From Uloborus plumipes (lineage: Eukaryota > Arthropoda > Arachnida > Araneae > Uloboridae): a DNA stretch of 64,000 nt. Where the stretch lies: NCBI GenBank assembly GCA_038373865.1, contig JAXGGA010002259.1, forward strand, positions 62,001 through 126,000, given 5' to 3'. The notes beneath the pieces are model-generated. The model did no database searches. It had not been told where the DNA came from and was given only the letters and a program-made list of their open reading frames with translations. Both the position numbers and the translations under genes were made by a program. The stretch's first letter is position 1. Each line of letters opens with the position of its first letter. Shown piece by piece: positions 1 to 12,639 of the stretch.

Positions 1-3000
1 AGCTTTATGGTATAATATTTCTCTTTACTTTTTAGTACCAATTAAAAGGATAAACATGCACTGGTTTGTTGTTTCAATAATGACTAAAATTGGCATTTTT
101 CTGGTAGGACAATATCCAGATTCTTATTTTTAGCCCAATCCCTTAAAATTTTGAGCTTGAACATCGCCTTGGTTTTTACCTTAGATGCTTTGATTTTTTT
201 GTGTTCAAATTGTTCTTTTAAGCTCTGCATCTTATTTCGAAATATTTTGTAATTGAAACTATGTGTCTAGGACTAAGGGTTACAAAAATAGAAGTCTTGC
301 AAGTTGAGCAGGAACATACTGTGTATATGTATATAATATATATTTTTAACACTAATTAATTGATCATTTTAATAGATTGAAGAATTTAATTAAAAGAACC
401 ACTGTTGTCGATTTTGATAAGGGTGCCTTTTCTTAATTGAAGAATGCAAGCACGCCTCATTCTCCAAATACAGTGTAGGACCCAATTTCAGAATCTCGAA
501 ACCCGGGACTGTTTTCATTAGGTTAAAAAACCATATGTTTGTATATAAAACATTTGATTATTTTGAATACTTGAATTCATATTTATAAATTAAAAAAAAA
601 ATCAAGTGTCCAAAATTGTTAACATTTGGTTACTGTTCAAAACACAGTACTTGCAGCTTATCTTTACATTGCTTTGGTGCCACTTGTTATTCGTCTAAAT
701 CGTTTTGCTGTATTTGTGCAGCTATCCTTTAGCATACGCTTTCAGCTTATGACATTTCCTTTTGTATTCTCATTAGTTTACAACATCAAGCTCATTAAAA
801 AAAAGTTAAGAGCCATTTTTAGTGCAATTAAGATTTCATTATGGTATCAGAGTCGGCATATGTATAATGCATAACAATAAAAAACAAACACCACTGATCA
901 TGTGCTTAACTTTTTTTTGGCATACTACAATATGCTTTCATTCAGATTGATATTTAAAAAAATGCAAAAAAAAAAATTGTGAAAATTTTGAAAAATATGA
1001 CAAATATTGCATAATGCAATAATTTTTTCTATTTTGGAATCACAGTCAAAAGTTCAAAAAAATTTTTTCAAAATTTGTAAAGGTTGTGAAAGACCTCCCA
1101 AGACTTCTGTATTTGGAGACCCAAACTGTACATTATAAGAGTAGGTGACATCTGAAGCTCGAGATAGTGCTATTTTACATTATTTTTGTATTAAAATTTT
1201 TTATTTGAAAATTGCAAACTTTTAATTCAATTTTTTACATATTTGATTCAATTTTAATTCAATACATCTACTTTTATTGTTATTTTATAATCATTTTTTC
1301 TGAGGATGAAATGGGCTTACAATACTAAGGGTTGTTGAAATCAACAAAATTTGAAAACGGCTTGCTTAAAGTTTTTGTATTTAACTGTTTTTGTATTGTA
1401 TTTTCAAGCTCAAAAATAAGCTTCATATTTTTAAAGTAAAACTTGAATTACTCATATCAAAGCTCAAGTCTAATTTCTTAATCTTGCAATATGAAAATCT
1501 TTACATTTTGTATGAAATTATTTTGAGAATCTTGTACTCATTTTTGCTACTATATAAATATAATAATCTAAACCTGTGATAACTTTTAACTCTTTTAGGT
1601 TATATATATAAAAAAAAAGATGTGTACATTAATGTATGTTTTAGAATAGCCTTTAAGTTTTTCTTACATTTATTTAGGCTACTTTAGATTCTTGTTTTAT
1701 TCTATTTGGGTCAATTTTTAAAATTGTGATAAGCATGTATGTTACATGCTTTATTTCATAATCTGCTTTACAAAAAGTGATGTCTTATTGAAAAAAAAAT
1801 TAAATAATTAAAAAAAAAAGTAGTTCAAATAAATTGGTGCTTGTTTTTAGATGACACTTTGGTTCATCATTTTAGTAATATGTTTATATCTAATTTTTAA
1901 GGCTTAATTTTGAATTACATATGAGTGCTGGTTTTTATAAGAATTTTAGTGGTGAAACCACTGCCATATCATGAAGTCTAATTAGTAATTTCTGCTTCTT
2001 GCCATGGTGGTTTTATCAGACTGAATTTTTGTCATACTCATAAATATGCATTTAGTTTATGCAAATATATTTATCTTCACTTAAACTTCAAGGGTTAGAA
2101 AGGTCTAAAAAAAGATAAAAGTTTTAAATATTTCTGATTTTCCATGAAAAGAAACAAAATTAATATGAAAACTTTCTTGATCACTCAATCTTAACTATAG
2201 ATTGAAACCCAACATGCTGTTTAGCGTTTTCTTTCCTTGTATTTTTGTGTTCCTTTCTAAATATAGTTGTGTTTTGTACAGTAGATTAATGCACATTAAG
2301 TTAATCATCTGTGTGTCTGCACGCATCATACTTATGATTGCAATAAGTATTGCAAAAAATATTTTGTTTCTCTCATTTATTTTTGGTTAAACAGTATGAG
2401 AAAGTAAATCAATAGTAAATAAGATCTTTTCTGCTTTAACAAGTGATTTTTTTGTATATCAATGTTATTTTCTAATACACTGTCATATTAGGCTAAAGTA
2501 TTAGTTAAATGGAAAATTTATTGCAATATTGCGAAATGACGCAGGGAAACGCAAGAATAAAAGAACCTTTTACAAAATTTATTAAGATGACCAGTCTTAT
2601 AAAATTTTAAAGGTAGCCAAGCTAAAAATACTATGTATGTGGCTCGCTAATGAGTTTCAGGTTTGATTCAGCCTTCATTCAAAATTCTCATTATCATTAT
2701 TATTACTGTTTCATATTAACCATGTTTTATAACAATGGTTTTCATATTTAATCATTTTGGACAAATCGCTGTAAATTTCAGCAAAAATTGGAAGATTTTT
2801 CTCAATTTCTTCGGAATACCTTTAACAAACCTTCTGTCAATTAAAACTAATGAAGCCTGAAAAATGAAGGTACCTGGTAGAAGCAGGATATAGGTGGATA
2901 GATAGAAAGATACTCAGTTTTTAATATAAGTAGCTATTTTGAGATGCATTTCCCGTATATTTTTACTTCATAAGTGTGATGCTTGCCTACTCAATATGTA

Positions 3001-3644
3001 AGTGCACTTTTCATTGCCTTCCACCAACAATGCTTTCGAGCATTTTCAGTGTCTTTGATCCCTCGTGATATAAATTATTAAGGTGGATTACCATTTTTCT
3101 AAATGTATCTTTTTATGATATTTGCAGGAAAAAATTGTTGTGTAAAGGTTAGCTTAATTTTGCTTAATAAAATTAAAGTTTACTAAAAAATTTTTAAAAC
3201 TGCATAATTGCAGGGAAATTCAGTAAAGAGAAGCAGTCGAGGGAGGGGGAAGAATAAGTTAATGTATTGTTATAGCTGCATAAAAGAATAAATTCTCCTT
3301 ATTTTGCGATATTCAACCTTAATTTTATTGCATAATATGTAACTTTATTGAACAGAATTTAAAATGGAAACAGTCTAAAATCTTAAGCAGTAAATTGCCG
3401 CCTCTAAGCTAGGGCACGGGCAGAAATACATGCAATACTCTACCGACTTGGTTTTTCAATCCAGGTATACTGCATGTAGTCTAAAATCTGATGGAGACAT
3501 GCCGTCATTCAAAAACAAATTTAAAAAGCTGGGAGTGTTCAAAAGCTATTGATTGAATGCAACTTTGAATTTAAGCTGAATTATTGTGTGGCACATAAGA
3601 ATCTTGTAATATCTTTAAGGTGAAAGTTTTCTTCCAAAGTGTTC
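1..3644. other. AT-rich non-coding stretch, no gene recognised
   Basis: Very AT-rich with many A and T homopolymers and frequent stops in all frames. The few short open frames (626-874, 1391-1579, 2202-2390) are biased to Phe, Leu, Ile and Lys, as expected of random AT-rich DNA, and match no family I recognise. The only structure seen is the dispersed repeat listed from 2611. It could be intron or intergenic DNA of the zinc-finger gene downstream, but no exon was identified. Confidence 0.6.
2611..2933 (+). repeat. Dispersed repeat family, copy 1
   Basis: Two blocks recur at 35470-35648. The first (about 2611-2730) runs from a TAGCCAAGCTAAAAATACTA-like start through ATGAGTTTCAGGTTTGATT and GCCTTCATTCAAAATT to an ATTATTACTG segment. 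The second is a 25-base block at 2909-2933 (GATACTCAG, T-run, AATATAAGTAG) identical to 35470-35494. The order of the two blocks is reversed between the copies, which suggests a unit that is itself repeated or permuted. No coding potential was seen. Confidence 0.55.
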
Positions 3645-3648
3645 TTAA

Positions 3649-4340
3649 GGGGTTACAGTACCTCAAAAATGACCAAAAGACCAAAAAAAAAAATTATTGC
3701 CTATTTCAAAAGTAAAAGTTATTTAAAACACTTAGAAAAAATAGCATTGTTCTAGCTAAATTATTTAAAAAGTTATGAGCGACTTTAGGGCATGCATGCT
3801 ATGTGTTTTAATGGAAAAATCAAACTTTAAAGTGCTTTTTCTCGGTGATCAGTTTTTAGTGTTTCTATGTTACTGGAAATGCTAAGGAATTTTTTCTATA
3901 AAAGATATAACTTTAAAGCAAAATTTTTTGCACTCAGAATAATATATTTTACAAAACTGTGCATTGAATAAGCGTTTTATAAATTACAAAAAATTTTAGA
4001 GTTTGTTAAACCTCGAAGGACAAAATTTTCTAAGAATTTTTTACATGAAAGGTCACAAAATATTTTCTAATCAAAATATAAGAAAATGAATGCACAGATT
4101 TGTTGAGGTCATCCTTCTGATCATTTCACAAAAAGAAATTTTGAAATTAGTGCAGAAACAAAAAAGCCTTAGGGTTTTTAAAAAATTGAAATTTTCTTAC
4201 ATTTTTCAAAAAAAGTTTTCAAAATTTTTAATATTTGAAAATAAATTATTGATCGTTAAACAAGTGCAGAAACAAATATTTCTAAGAATTAACTTTTTCA
4301 CTTAAATTAAAGAAATTTGTTTAAAAGGTACTGTAACCCC
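3649..4340. mobile_element. TTAA-flanked non-autonomous DNA transposon (692 bp)
   Basis: Perfect 15-bp terminal inverted repeats, GGGGTTACAGTACCT at 3649-3663 and its complement at 4326-4340, are each flanked by TTAA (3645-3648 and 4341-4344). TTAA duplication is known for the piggyBac and Kolobok superfamilies, and the ends alone do not separate them. The interior is AT-rich and has no transposase, so this is a MITE-like deletion derivative. Confidence 0.85.
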
Positions 4341-4344
4341 TTAA

Positions 4345-5900
4345 ATTTGAATTAATTTCATTTAGTAAAAAAACTTATACACATGGCTTTTTAGTTTGGA
4401 ATTTGAGCTTAACCTAAAATTAAACAATATTTTCCTGTCATGTATAGTTATTTTATTAAAGAATATATATTTTGAGGTTTCGCACATACTTAGATTAGAA
4501 TTTTCAGTCAAGCATAATCTTATGCAATTATCTGCAGTTATAAGAGCATACATTTCAAGTATTGCAATTGATGTTTTCTATCGATGTTGAATCAAACCTA
4601 TATCATGTCATTAGTTTTGCCCCTTAATCATAAGTTTGGGTTTTTTCGAACTGATCCCCCCCCCCCCCAGCTCTACCATGGTATTAGTTGTCTAGCAGTT
4701 TAAGTAAATTATCTTCCTTTTTAGTATGTGATTGTGATGAGTTATTGACTAGTTCATTGTTTTTGTGAAATAACTAAAGTCATAAATCAAAAGATTAAAA
4801 TTTTAATCTCAAACTTCTGAGTAGACTTGTGTACTGTTATCAAGTTTTTCATGAGTTTGTGTTTTTTTTTTTTTTAATACTATATATACCTGTACATTAT
4901 GCATAGTTAAACAGGAATATTTTTATTGGATATCAGTTTGTTTTGTTTGTTGATTTTTGTTATATAAATTTTGTTTTCTTTGTTGTTATATGTTTTATTT
5001 TATTAATCTTTCACTAGGGCTTTAATCTTGTTACGGAAGTTAATCTTCTCATGAATTATTTCACATAATAGTATCATGATTTATTATATGATCATTTTGA
5101 TTTTTGTTCAAAATTCTGTTAGAAAAATAAATTGCAGTTGTATTTCTTATGCTATTTACAATTCCAAATAATAATAATAATAATAAAATAATAATAATAA
5201 AGATAAACCCTCTTTTCTCTAACATTACATTTTATATAACATTTTTTTCATTATTTATGTGTAAGTTCTTCAAAATGCTTATTCTAAAAATTTCTAATGA
5301 GCATACTTTTCGAGTCCTGCTCTTGTAAATCAGAAAAATAATAATTATTTGCATGCATATTTTAATGTAGCTTTCTGACGAAAAAGTATTTTTGACGCAT
5401 CATAAAGAGAGTATTACATGGGTTATGTGTTTAATGCTGAAAAAATCTTTCATCTTTATTACCATTTCCAAGTTATATATAAGCCCTTTGTTTGGTTTAA
5501 TGTTGTTTTTGCTGTGTTTTACATTCCCTGAATGTCTTAAGAATTTTGAACTTTTGTTGATATATGTAAATTTATATATTTCAGTTGAATCCTTGTGTGA
5601 TTTTTGCATTTATTGTTCATGGAAAGTTGTTTCTAATGTTTGGATAAAATATATTATATGGAAATGGTGTTATCTTTATTCAGCAGTTTTACTTTTAAAT
5701 ATTTCAACAAGCACAATTTTTCGCCTTCCTGTTACAGTGACCGCCGCTTATATCAATCCATGTTTCGTTCTAAACAGTTTTGCCAGTCTGCTTAATAAGG
5801 CAGTTGATTCAATAAAGAAGGATTTTGCTCTGTTTTTGACGATTTGACTCATTAAACTGATTGATTCAATTAACCAGCGTCCACTGTGTTAACAATATGA
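4345..5900. other. AT-rich stretch without a recognisable gene
   Basis: Contains a C-run at about 4658-4669 and an (AAT)n microsatellite at about 5168-5205. A 150-codon open frame at 5392-5847 begins with a non-ATG codon. It is rich in Phe, Leu, Ile and Cys, resembles no family and has intron-like composition, so I do not call it a gene. Confidence 0.5.
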
Positions 5901-5904
5901 ATAG

Positions 5905-6035
5905 AAAGCAGTAAGTAACTGCCCACAAGCAAGGGCTAAGGCAGGAACATGCAAGACACCGCCAGCTCGGTTACTTCTTCCAATGGACTGCAGTTTCGTG
6001 CTTATTATGCACTCATCAGCATGAAATAGGAAAGT
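5905..6035 (+). repeat. Direct repeat partner of the 6174-6300 segment
   Basis: The segment beginning AAAGCAGTAAGTAACTGCCC and running through GCAAGGGCTAAGGCAG and ATGGACTGCAGTTTCG reappears at 6174-6300 with about 15% differences, 269 bp downstream in the same orientation. It is the unit from which the adjacent foldback was apparently built. Confidence 0.7.
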
Positions 6036-6066
6036 GACGAAGTTGGAGGGAAAAATCCTCTTATAG

Positions 6067-6407
6067 AGCAAAGAGAGCCAAAAAAAAACTAGTAGCTAAT
6101 GTGAAATTAAAATACCAGCGAGCGACCACACTTGGTACGGTACAACTCGTAAATTTTAAGGCAGAGCTTGGGTATAAAGCAGTGAGTAAACGCCCTGAAG
6201 CAAGGGCTAAGGCAGAAACATGCGATACACTGCCATCTCGGTTATTTCCATCCATGGACTGCAGTTTCGCCCTTGCTTATGGGCGGTTACTCACTGCTTT
6301 TTTACCCGAGCTCTGCCTTAAAATGTAAGAGTTGTACCGTACGAAGTGCGGTTGCTCGCTTGTATTCTGATTTCAAATTAGCTACCAGTTTATTTGGCTC
6401 TCTTTCT
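6067..6407. mobile_element. Foldback (long inverted repeat) element
   Basis: Two arms of about 145 nt pair across a spacer of about 40 nt. The left arm starts AAAGAGAGCCAAA near 6070 and the right arm ends TTTGGCTCTCTTTC near 6407. Matching internal blocks include GGTACGGTACAACTC versus GAGTTGTACCGTACG, and TTTTAAGGCAGAGCTTGGGT versus its complement. The short frames on both strands here arise from the symmetry, not from a gene. The superfamily is unresolved and no clear target duplication was seen. Confidence 0.75.
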
Positions 6408-7193
6408 TCTATTAGAAATTTATTTGTACATCATTTGACTGAAGTAATGAAAGCAATTGATCAGAAATAGTAAGTTACAAAGTGTTTTATAAGCTTTGAT
6501 ATAGCTTGGATTTTTTCAATGCGTGAAAATATTCCTACCCTTTAATAGAAAATATACGCAAAAGAGTGAAGACCATAATAGTAATCACTTCCATAGAAAT
6601 CTACTAAACAAACTTTCTAAATTTTAAATGTACGATGGTAGGAAAGGAAGGAAAAGGGTATGTGGGGCAAAATGAAATGCTGAAATATTTACTATCTAGT
6701 ATTATTTTAACTGAGTAGTAACTAATAATGTGCGAGATATTCATGTGAAAGTAAAGAACTGTATCCGCTTTACGTTTGGCGGATCATAAATGTATCTTTA
6801 ACAGTCTTTTAAGTCTGTTTTCATATTAGGCTTTTTACTTATACGTTACTATAAAATACTACTATATTTCATTTAAATGTGTTTTTAAACACTATGAAAT
6901 TGTTGAAATTATAAGATTTCACTTCTGGCAATTAGTCTTTTTTTTATTTATTAACTTGGGGGTTGTATAATTCCTTATTTTGGCTTTAATCGCATTCTTC
7001 GAAAAAAGGCGAGACTTTTGTTTACAGTTTACGAGCTCGGCTGTGTAATTTCACTGGTTAGATGCAAGTCGGTAGGTAAGAACTGTATTCATGCTGAAAT
7101 AAAATTTAAAAGAAATATTTTAAGCTTATTGCAGAAAATTTAGCATCTTTAAACTCCCACATCTACCAAGCAAACTAAAATTTTTGTTTTCAC
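6408..7193. other. AT-rich stretch, no gene seen
   Basis: No conserved coding segment, tRNA or inverted repeat was recognised. Confidence 0.5.
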
Positions 7194-7769
7194 ATCTCTG
7201 CATAGATGCATTCACATTGTGGGTGCGTTCATAAAGTCGAACGCGTTTAACGAGTGAAGAGCGTGAGGCGAACGAGGCGTTCAAAAAGTCAACGCGTTAG
7301 CTAACCGGTCGTTCATAAAGTGTAACTCGGTTAGTTTCGTGAAGCGAAAATCTTAACGAAGCTCACGAAGGAAAAGGGTGGTTTGCTCAGTTAAAAAACA
7401 TGGCGGCGCCCAGTACTAGCGTGTATTACAATGTTTACATTTGCGATATCCGATATAAAACGTCAGAACGTTACGATTATATGTTCGGCATGTGTAATCT
7501 TGCAGCGAATATGTACCTGGTTTTGTCCAGATGAGTTTTTTTCAACCAAAAAAGAAAAAAAAAAAGGAAATACAAAAAAATTCACATTAGACATAAATTT
7601 TGCTAACTTTGGGGTTTCAGAAAGTTTTAAGTGTTAGAAATTTAATAAATTCTAGCACAATTGATTTTTTGTTCTGCACAACCGATAATTAAAACAAAAA
7701 ATTATATTGTATTTTGAATTTTTTTGCCGTGGCAAATGCAGTGTAACTTTTTGTCAAATGTAAACCTAT

Positions 7770-8249
7770 CGGGGCTGTAACCAGACTATTATTTCGGGGA
7801 GGGTTTTACAAACTTTTTCCTCGTGAAATCTATATGATAAATGAAATTTGATATGTTCTATATTCTGTTGCTTTTGTTACTGTAGATACTTAAGGGGCAT
7901 TAACATGGAAAAATACAATAACATATCATCCCAAGAAAGTAAAAAATTCTAATGTGTACAAAGCATCCTCACCCCAGTTAAAAAGCTATATTGTGTATGA
8001 AATTTTGTTTTCAAACACTACAATAAAGATAAATATTGCAGATAAATCAATTAATTTGTACTATCATTCAATAATGAGAATTTCATTTCTCAAATGAAAT
8101 TGGAAAGTAAATAAGAAAACTAAAAATAAAATAGTAATAATATTATTTTTCAGCAAAAGGAGCATTAAAAAGCATTTTTGGGAATAGTTTTGAAAAATTT
8201 CAGAGGGGGTTTGAACCCTAAAAAAACTCACCCCTTAAATACAGCCCTG
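7770..8249. mobile_element. hAT-type MITE, family M copy 1 (480 bp)
   Basis: The ends CGGGGCTGTA and TACAGCCCTG are inverted, and a perfect 8-bp duplication, AAACCTAT (7762-7769 and 8250-8257), flanks them. An 8-bp duplication with CAGGG-like ends is characteristic of hAT. The interior is non-coding and is homologous to the copy at 13611-14223. Confidence 0.88.
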
Positions 8250-8399
8250 AAACCTATGTACCTATGCCTAGGTACTTCCAAAGTCTTAACGGAAAAAAAT
8301 ATATCAGGTTTTAAAATGCATTTTGCGTTCTACTATAACATATCAAGATATATATCAAAATACACCTCGTTTAATTAAAGTTGTGTCTGATTTTATGAA

Positions 8400-10245
8400 A
8401 GTTAACTGGAAGTCATTGTGAAATATATAGTTGAATGAAGAAGTTGGTGATTAGTGGAATGTTTGTTTCTGAAGCCAAATTGGTAATTTGGTATGATGTC
8501 TTAGAAATTTAAATGGTTGTTCATTCGATAAAGAATGATTTTCTCGAAGAGTTTCGACAAAGTACTTAGTAGGCTTATAGGCCTGTATTTTTGTGGGAAA
8601 CTTGGGTGAGCTTTGGGCTTTAATATAGGTGCTATAAGTGCATTTTTCCAGGAGTTGGGAAATGAACGAGAAATGGTGCCAGTGTTGGAAATTTGTGTAA
8701 TGAACATGAGCATGTTGAAGGGGAGATTTTTGAAGATGAGATTATTAATACCATCTTCTCCAGGACTCTTATTGTTTTTTAGTTTTTTTATTTCATCAGT
8801 AATTTCATTAGTGTTGATTCTGGGAGGTGGGATGGGAATGTAGTAGCTTTCAAAGTGGAATAACTTTCACTTCATCAATGAGGTTATTACAGTAGTGATG
8901 ACTGCTGCGAGTAAATTGTTCTAGTGAGTTTGCGGTAGTATTAGCTTTTTCTTTTTCAGTGTAGGTCATACCCATGCTACTATGTAGAGAGGGGAAGGTT
9001 TGGGATTTTTTATTCAGTCTTTTCGCAGCTTGGAAAAGAGTTGTCAAAGGTTTCAAGAGAGCTAAGGTAGCTGTCTAATTTCTCTTTTTTGTAATCAATG
9101 ATCAATTTTTTCAGTTTTGGTGAAGTGATTATACATAGTTTTGTGTGGATTGTATCTAGATGTATTCCACAATTTCCTATACTGATTTTTGAGCTTATGC
9201 TGAGAATGTAAGTTGGTAGTTTGATAGGTTTGTTAGTGATAGTCCTAGCATGGGTGGCTGCAATCTTAGCTTCATTTATTTTATCATTAATGAAGTTGAT
9301 AGCTTCTTCAATGTTGTCGATATTTTGAATATGAGGGGAATCTGAGTGAGATTTTCCAGTGTAGTGGTGAATTTGTTCCAGTTGATGGTACTGATGGTTT
9401 TAGGCGTAAAGTTGTTTATATGATTTAGGTGAAATTCGACAATTATAGGATTGTGCTCAGAGCGTAGCTCATGCAGGGAGTTAATAGAAGTAATTCGTGA
9501 AATTGGTAATAGCAAAATCAGTCGTTGCTCTGGTGTTTTAAACACAGAAATGAGTGGGGCTGTCAGGAGTAAGGATTTGAAAATTGTTGCTAGCACAAAG
9601 TTCAAAATTTTTTTACCAAAAGTATTTGTTCTTCTAGAACTAAAATTATTGTGTTTAGCATTGAAGTCACCAATTAATATTGTGATGTTTGGACTTTTTA
9701 GTTGATTCTCAATATCATTGTAGTTGTGTGAGGTGGTGTTCAGGTAAATTGAGCAAACATTTAAAGTACAATTGTCACAGGAAATTTCAGCACTGACATT
9801 TTCATAAGTAGAGTTGATTTTGGGCAGTTATTTATGTTTAAGAGGTTCGTGTACAAGAATGGCAGTACCGCTCCCAGTATTTGTAAGTCTTCACGGTATG
9901 TGAAGTAGTCAAGAATGAAGAAGCTGTTTAAGTTTGTTTCTTGTTAACACATGATACAGTCGACGCTCGATATAACGACCATCTCCGTCCTATAGAAAAC
10001 GGTCTTTATAACGAGTGGTTGCTATAAGAGGTAGAACATAGAGTATATTGGGATACAGCTGGGGGTTTTCTCACCGGTCGTTATATTAGGATGGTCTTTA
10101 TAACGTGTGGTCGTTATAACGAGCGTCGACTGCATCAGGCAAGTGGTTATCAATGAAGGAAATGAGTTCAGTGATTTTAGTGTGAATTTGTCCTGGATGC
10201 CATTGCAGTTCCAGGACGCAATTTTAAATTTTAAGTGACTACCCA
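8400..10245 (-). pseudogene. Jockey-clade LINE ORF2 remnant (endonuclease and start of RT)
   Basis: Reading leftward on the - strand, an apurinic-type endonuclease begins near 10230 with IASWNCNGIQDKF. It continues with ILIGDFNAKHN near 9650 and an SEHNPIIVEF block near 9465, the SDH-motif region with D changed to E. A spacer (about 8850-9270) has the typical pre-RT region, and the reverse transcriptase start KYRPISLLSTLSKLFEKII lies near 8560. Near 8440 there is YQFGFRNKHST-like sequence, after which the copy stops, so the palm with the catalytic YxDD is missing. Several frameshifts and stops are present, and a pogo-type MITE interrupts the endonuclease at 9957-10132. Its gag partner lies immediately upstream. 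It was once the replication enzyme of a self-copying retrotransposon and is now inactive. Confidence 0.85.
9957..10132. mobile_element. pogo/Tigger-like MITE inserted in the LINE (176 bp)
   Basis: The terminal inverted repeats are CAGTCGACGCTCGATATAAC at 9957 and its near-exact complement ending at 10132 (GAGCGTCGACTG). The left flank is TA; the right flank reads CA, probably a mutated TA. CAGTxGAxxCTCGATAT-type ends are typical of pogo-like MITEs. The interior repeats GGTCGTTATA and ATGGTCTTTATAACG in both orientations. It interrupts the endonuclease of the Jockey remnant and so is younger than it. Confidence 0.85.
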
Positions 10246-10383
10246 TAATGGGGGGAGTTTCTCATTTTTTGTAGCTCTCCTATGAGAGTTATAAATGTAT
10301 CATTTAAGGTGTCAAGTATGTTATTTTTTATTTTGTTTATTTCGGCTTTTTGTTGGGGGGGGGGGGGTGGTTCTAGGAATTCC

Positions 10384-10860
10384 TTATGAAGGCATGTTAG
10401 GAACATTGTTTTTATTAATGTTATTCTTCATGTTATTAGTTCTATTTGGGTCATTCCATGGATTTTGTGGAGTTTTGTTTTCACTTGTGGTGGGTTTTTG
10501 ATTGAATTTTATTGTACCAATGTTGTTTTTTTTTGTGGTCTCTCGGGACATTTCGAATAATTTGATGTGTATGGACCACCGCAGAGGAAGCAAGTAGGGG
10601 GGAGATTACTATCTTTGTCACATTGGTCAGCTCTGTGGGAACCAGCATATTTCACACATACAGATGGTCTGTTACATTCATAACTACTGTGATTAAATTG
10701 TTGGCAGTTCCAACATTTAGATACTGCGTTCCTTTTTTTTAAAGGTTCTAGTGAGATTTTCAGATTGTCTAGGTATTGTTAAGTCCATACAGTTTGATTA
10801 TGGTTTCTATGAGGTAGGTGAATTCAAAATAATGGGAGGGGGTCATGAGTTTTCCCCTGT
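10384..10860 (-). pseudogene. Jockey-type LINE ORF1 (gag) remnant with zinc knuckles
   Basis: Between about 10740 and 10569 on the - strand, a zinc-knuckle array reads CWNCQQFNHSSYEC (CCHC), then CVKYAGSHRADQC (second knuckle with the second Cys replaced by Tyr), then CFLCGGPYTSNYSKC. Three knuckles of this kind end the ORF1 nucleic-acid-binding protein of Jockey-clade elements. It is followed by an Asn/Lys/Pro-rich tail (about 10550-10384). Upstream residues ending in KISLEPLKKR are recognisable to about 10860 with stops. It lies just 5' of the ORF2 remnant on the same strand, as expected. The reading frame shifts between the knuckles and the tail, so the gene is broken. Confidence 0.8.
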
Positions 10861-10869
10861 GTAGACGAG

Positions 10870-12194
10870 TCAGATGAGCTAGAAGCAGAGTTTCAATTTT
10901 TTTTAAGCAAAAAAGCTAAAATTGGAGAAAAGGCTTTAGCAAAATGCTAAAGATTAATAAATAGTGAATCTGTTTACTATCTTTCTATTCTAGTCGTACT
11001 TCATCTCCTGTTGAAAGCTAAATTTACAATTCACCCTTGAAATCTTGATAGAAATAAATTCATAGTAGGTAACATTTTTTTAAATTTAATGTGAAAATTT
11101 TAGACTTGTGATTCATATTAAAAGAACACGGTTTTTTTAAAATCGTTAATAAAGCATTTATTGGAGGGATTTTGTGTTCATTAAGACAATATATTGTTGA
11201 ATTTAATAGCATTTTCTACATGTTGAATAAAATTTATACTAAGATTAAGTTAGGTATCGCCATGCTTGCTCTCTCTCAGATTGTTCCTTTTTTTGTTTGT
11301 ATTAATTATATTAAAGCAAAAAAGGCCTTGCTTCATTTTTGCATTTGTCAAAAAATGCGACCGCAGCGGAAACCCTGGCTAGAAGCCCCCACTGACTACT
11401 TGGCACAAAATTGAAACGTATCCTTGAGAACTGCACCTCAAAAGCCGAATTCTAAATTTTGAATCAGTTATTTTCAAATTAATTAATTAGTCTCATTTTT
11501 TGTGTATTCTGCATAATTACGGGGGTCTTTCCTCCACCCCCTAACATTATACATGGCTGGAAAGGTTTTTTTTTTTTCGGAAAAAGAAAAGTATATGCCA
11601 TGTTTCTATCCGTTAATTAGAACAGGAGATAAAAATTACTCAAATTTAGACTTAACTCTAAACGCAAAACTGAAACACTAGGTCCATTTTCCAGACAAAC
11701 TTCTCTTTCGTCCCTGAAGTTACATAGTGGTTTAAATTTGCACTTAGAGTTAAGCCTTGAAAATTGACTAAATTTATGTAATTAAAATCCGTTACTTACT
11801 TAAATTTGTCGTTTTGATTCATTTGGTATTTATTGATTTAGTTGGAGTAAATTTAAATTTATTCAGTTGACTTCCTTCAAATTTATTGCATGGGCATCGC
11901 TGTGCGGGTACTGCTAGTGTTGTATAAACCTTGAATTTAAAACTTCTAACACATATTGCACTGCCTTTATTCCTTTCCGTTCTCTGTGCTACTTGTGATG
12001 GAAAAAGAAATTGTTGTTATGAGAAACTTTTTAATATCTATTTTCAATGTAAAGCAGGTGTGTCTCACAAAGTTTTAACAATTCTGTAAGGCTATCCAAT
12101 TAACTATTACTGGAAAGTGCAAAAGAAGTGGTATAAATAGTTTTAACAGAACTAGTCTGAAAACATTAAAAACGCTTACGATCATTAAAAACAT
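10870..12194. other. AT-rich stretch, no gene seen
   Basis: No recognisable coding or RNA gene. The 11172-11414 frame lacks any family signature. Near 11340-11400 there is a slightly GC-richer patch without further structure. Confidence 0.45.
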
Positions 12195-12215
12195 GGGGGG
12201 GGGGGGGGGGGGGGG
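12195..12215 (+). repeat. Poly-G tract (21 G)
   Basis: An uninterrupted run of 21 guanines, the longest of many G/C homopolymers in the window. It generates spurious proline-rich frames on the - strand. Confidence 0.95.
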
Positions 12216-12639
12216 ACGTGAGTTAAAAAAAGGCTTACAAACAGACGAGCGTATAAATATGCGTGTTTGGGTAATGTGCAAAGCGGGTTCTCCCAAAAAA
12301 AAAAAAAAAATTCTGGATACGGCTTTGACGTAGATGGTTTCATTTTCAACTGTTGACGAAAAGTGTTGTCCGAGTAATACGGAACAACATTTTCAACATA
12401 ATATTTGATACGCACACTTTCGATTAGTTTTCTCTCTTTTATTTAATTCAAAAGAAGAACCCTAAAATCAATCTCTTCATCCACAATCTTCAAATACATT
12501 TCCTCCGCAAAAGCAATGATTTTCATCAAAACATCCGCCATCTTGGCTTCTAACTGATCGTTCAAAAAGTGAACGCGGTTAACGGAGAACTGGAAGCGTT
12601 ACGTTCGGTTAAGCCAGTGAGTTTCGTGAGACTTTGGCT

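Noticed and set aside
5392..5847. 150-codon open frame on the + strand, the longest non-repeat frame in the first 25 kb
   Set aside because: Non-ATG first codon, strongly Phe/Leu/Ile/Cys-biased as in AT-rich introns, no motif or family resemblance, and an overlapping frame on the other strand.
6061..6470. Frames on both strands sharing RLLTAF and ALALA-like peptides
   Set aside because: Symmetric products of the foldback arms, not a gene family.
7221..7440. CpG-rich promoter and start of a host gene (ATGGCGGCGCC near 7399)
   Set aside because: The frame closes quickly and the GC-rich sequence is explained by transposon subterminal repeats that recur at 12561.
12075..12415. Frames with poly-proline stretches
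   Set aside because: Caused by the 21-G tract read on the - strand.
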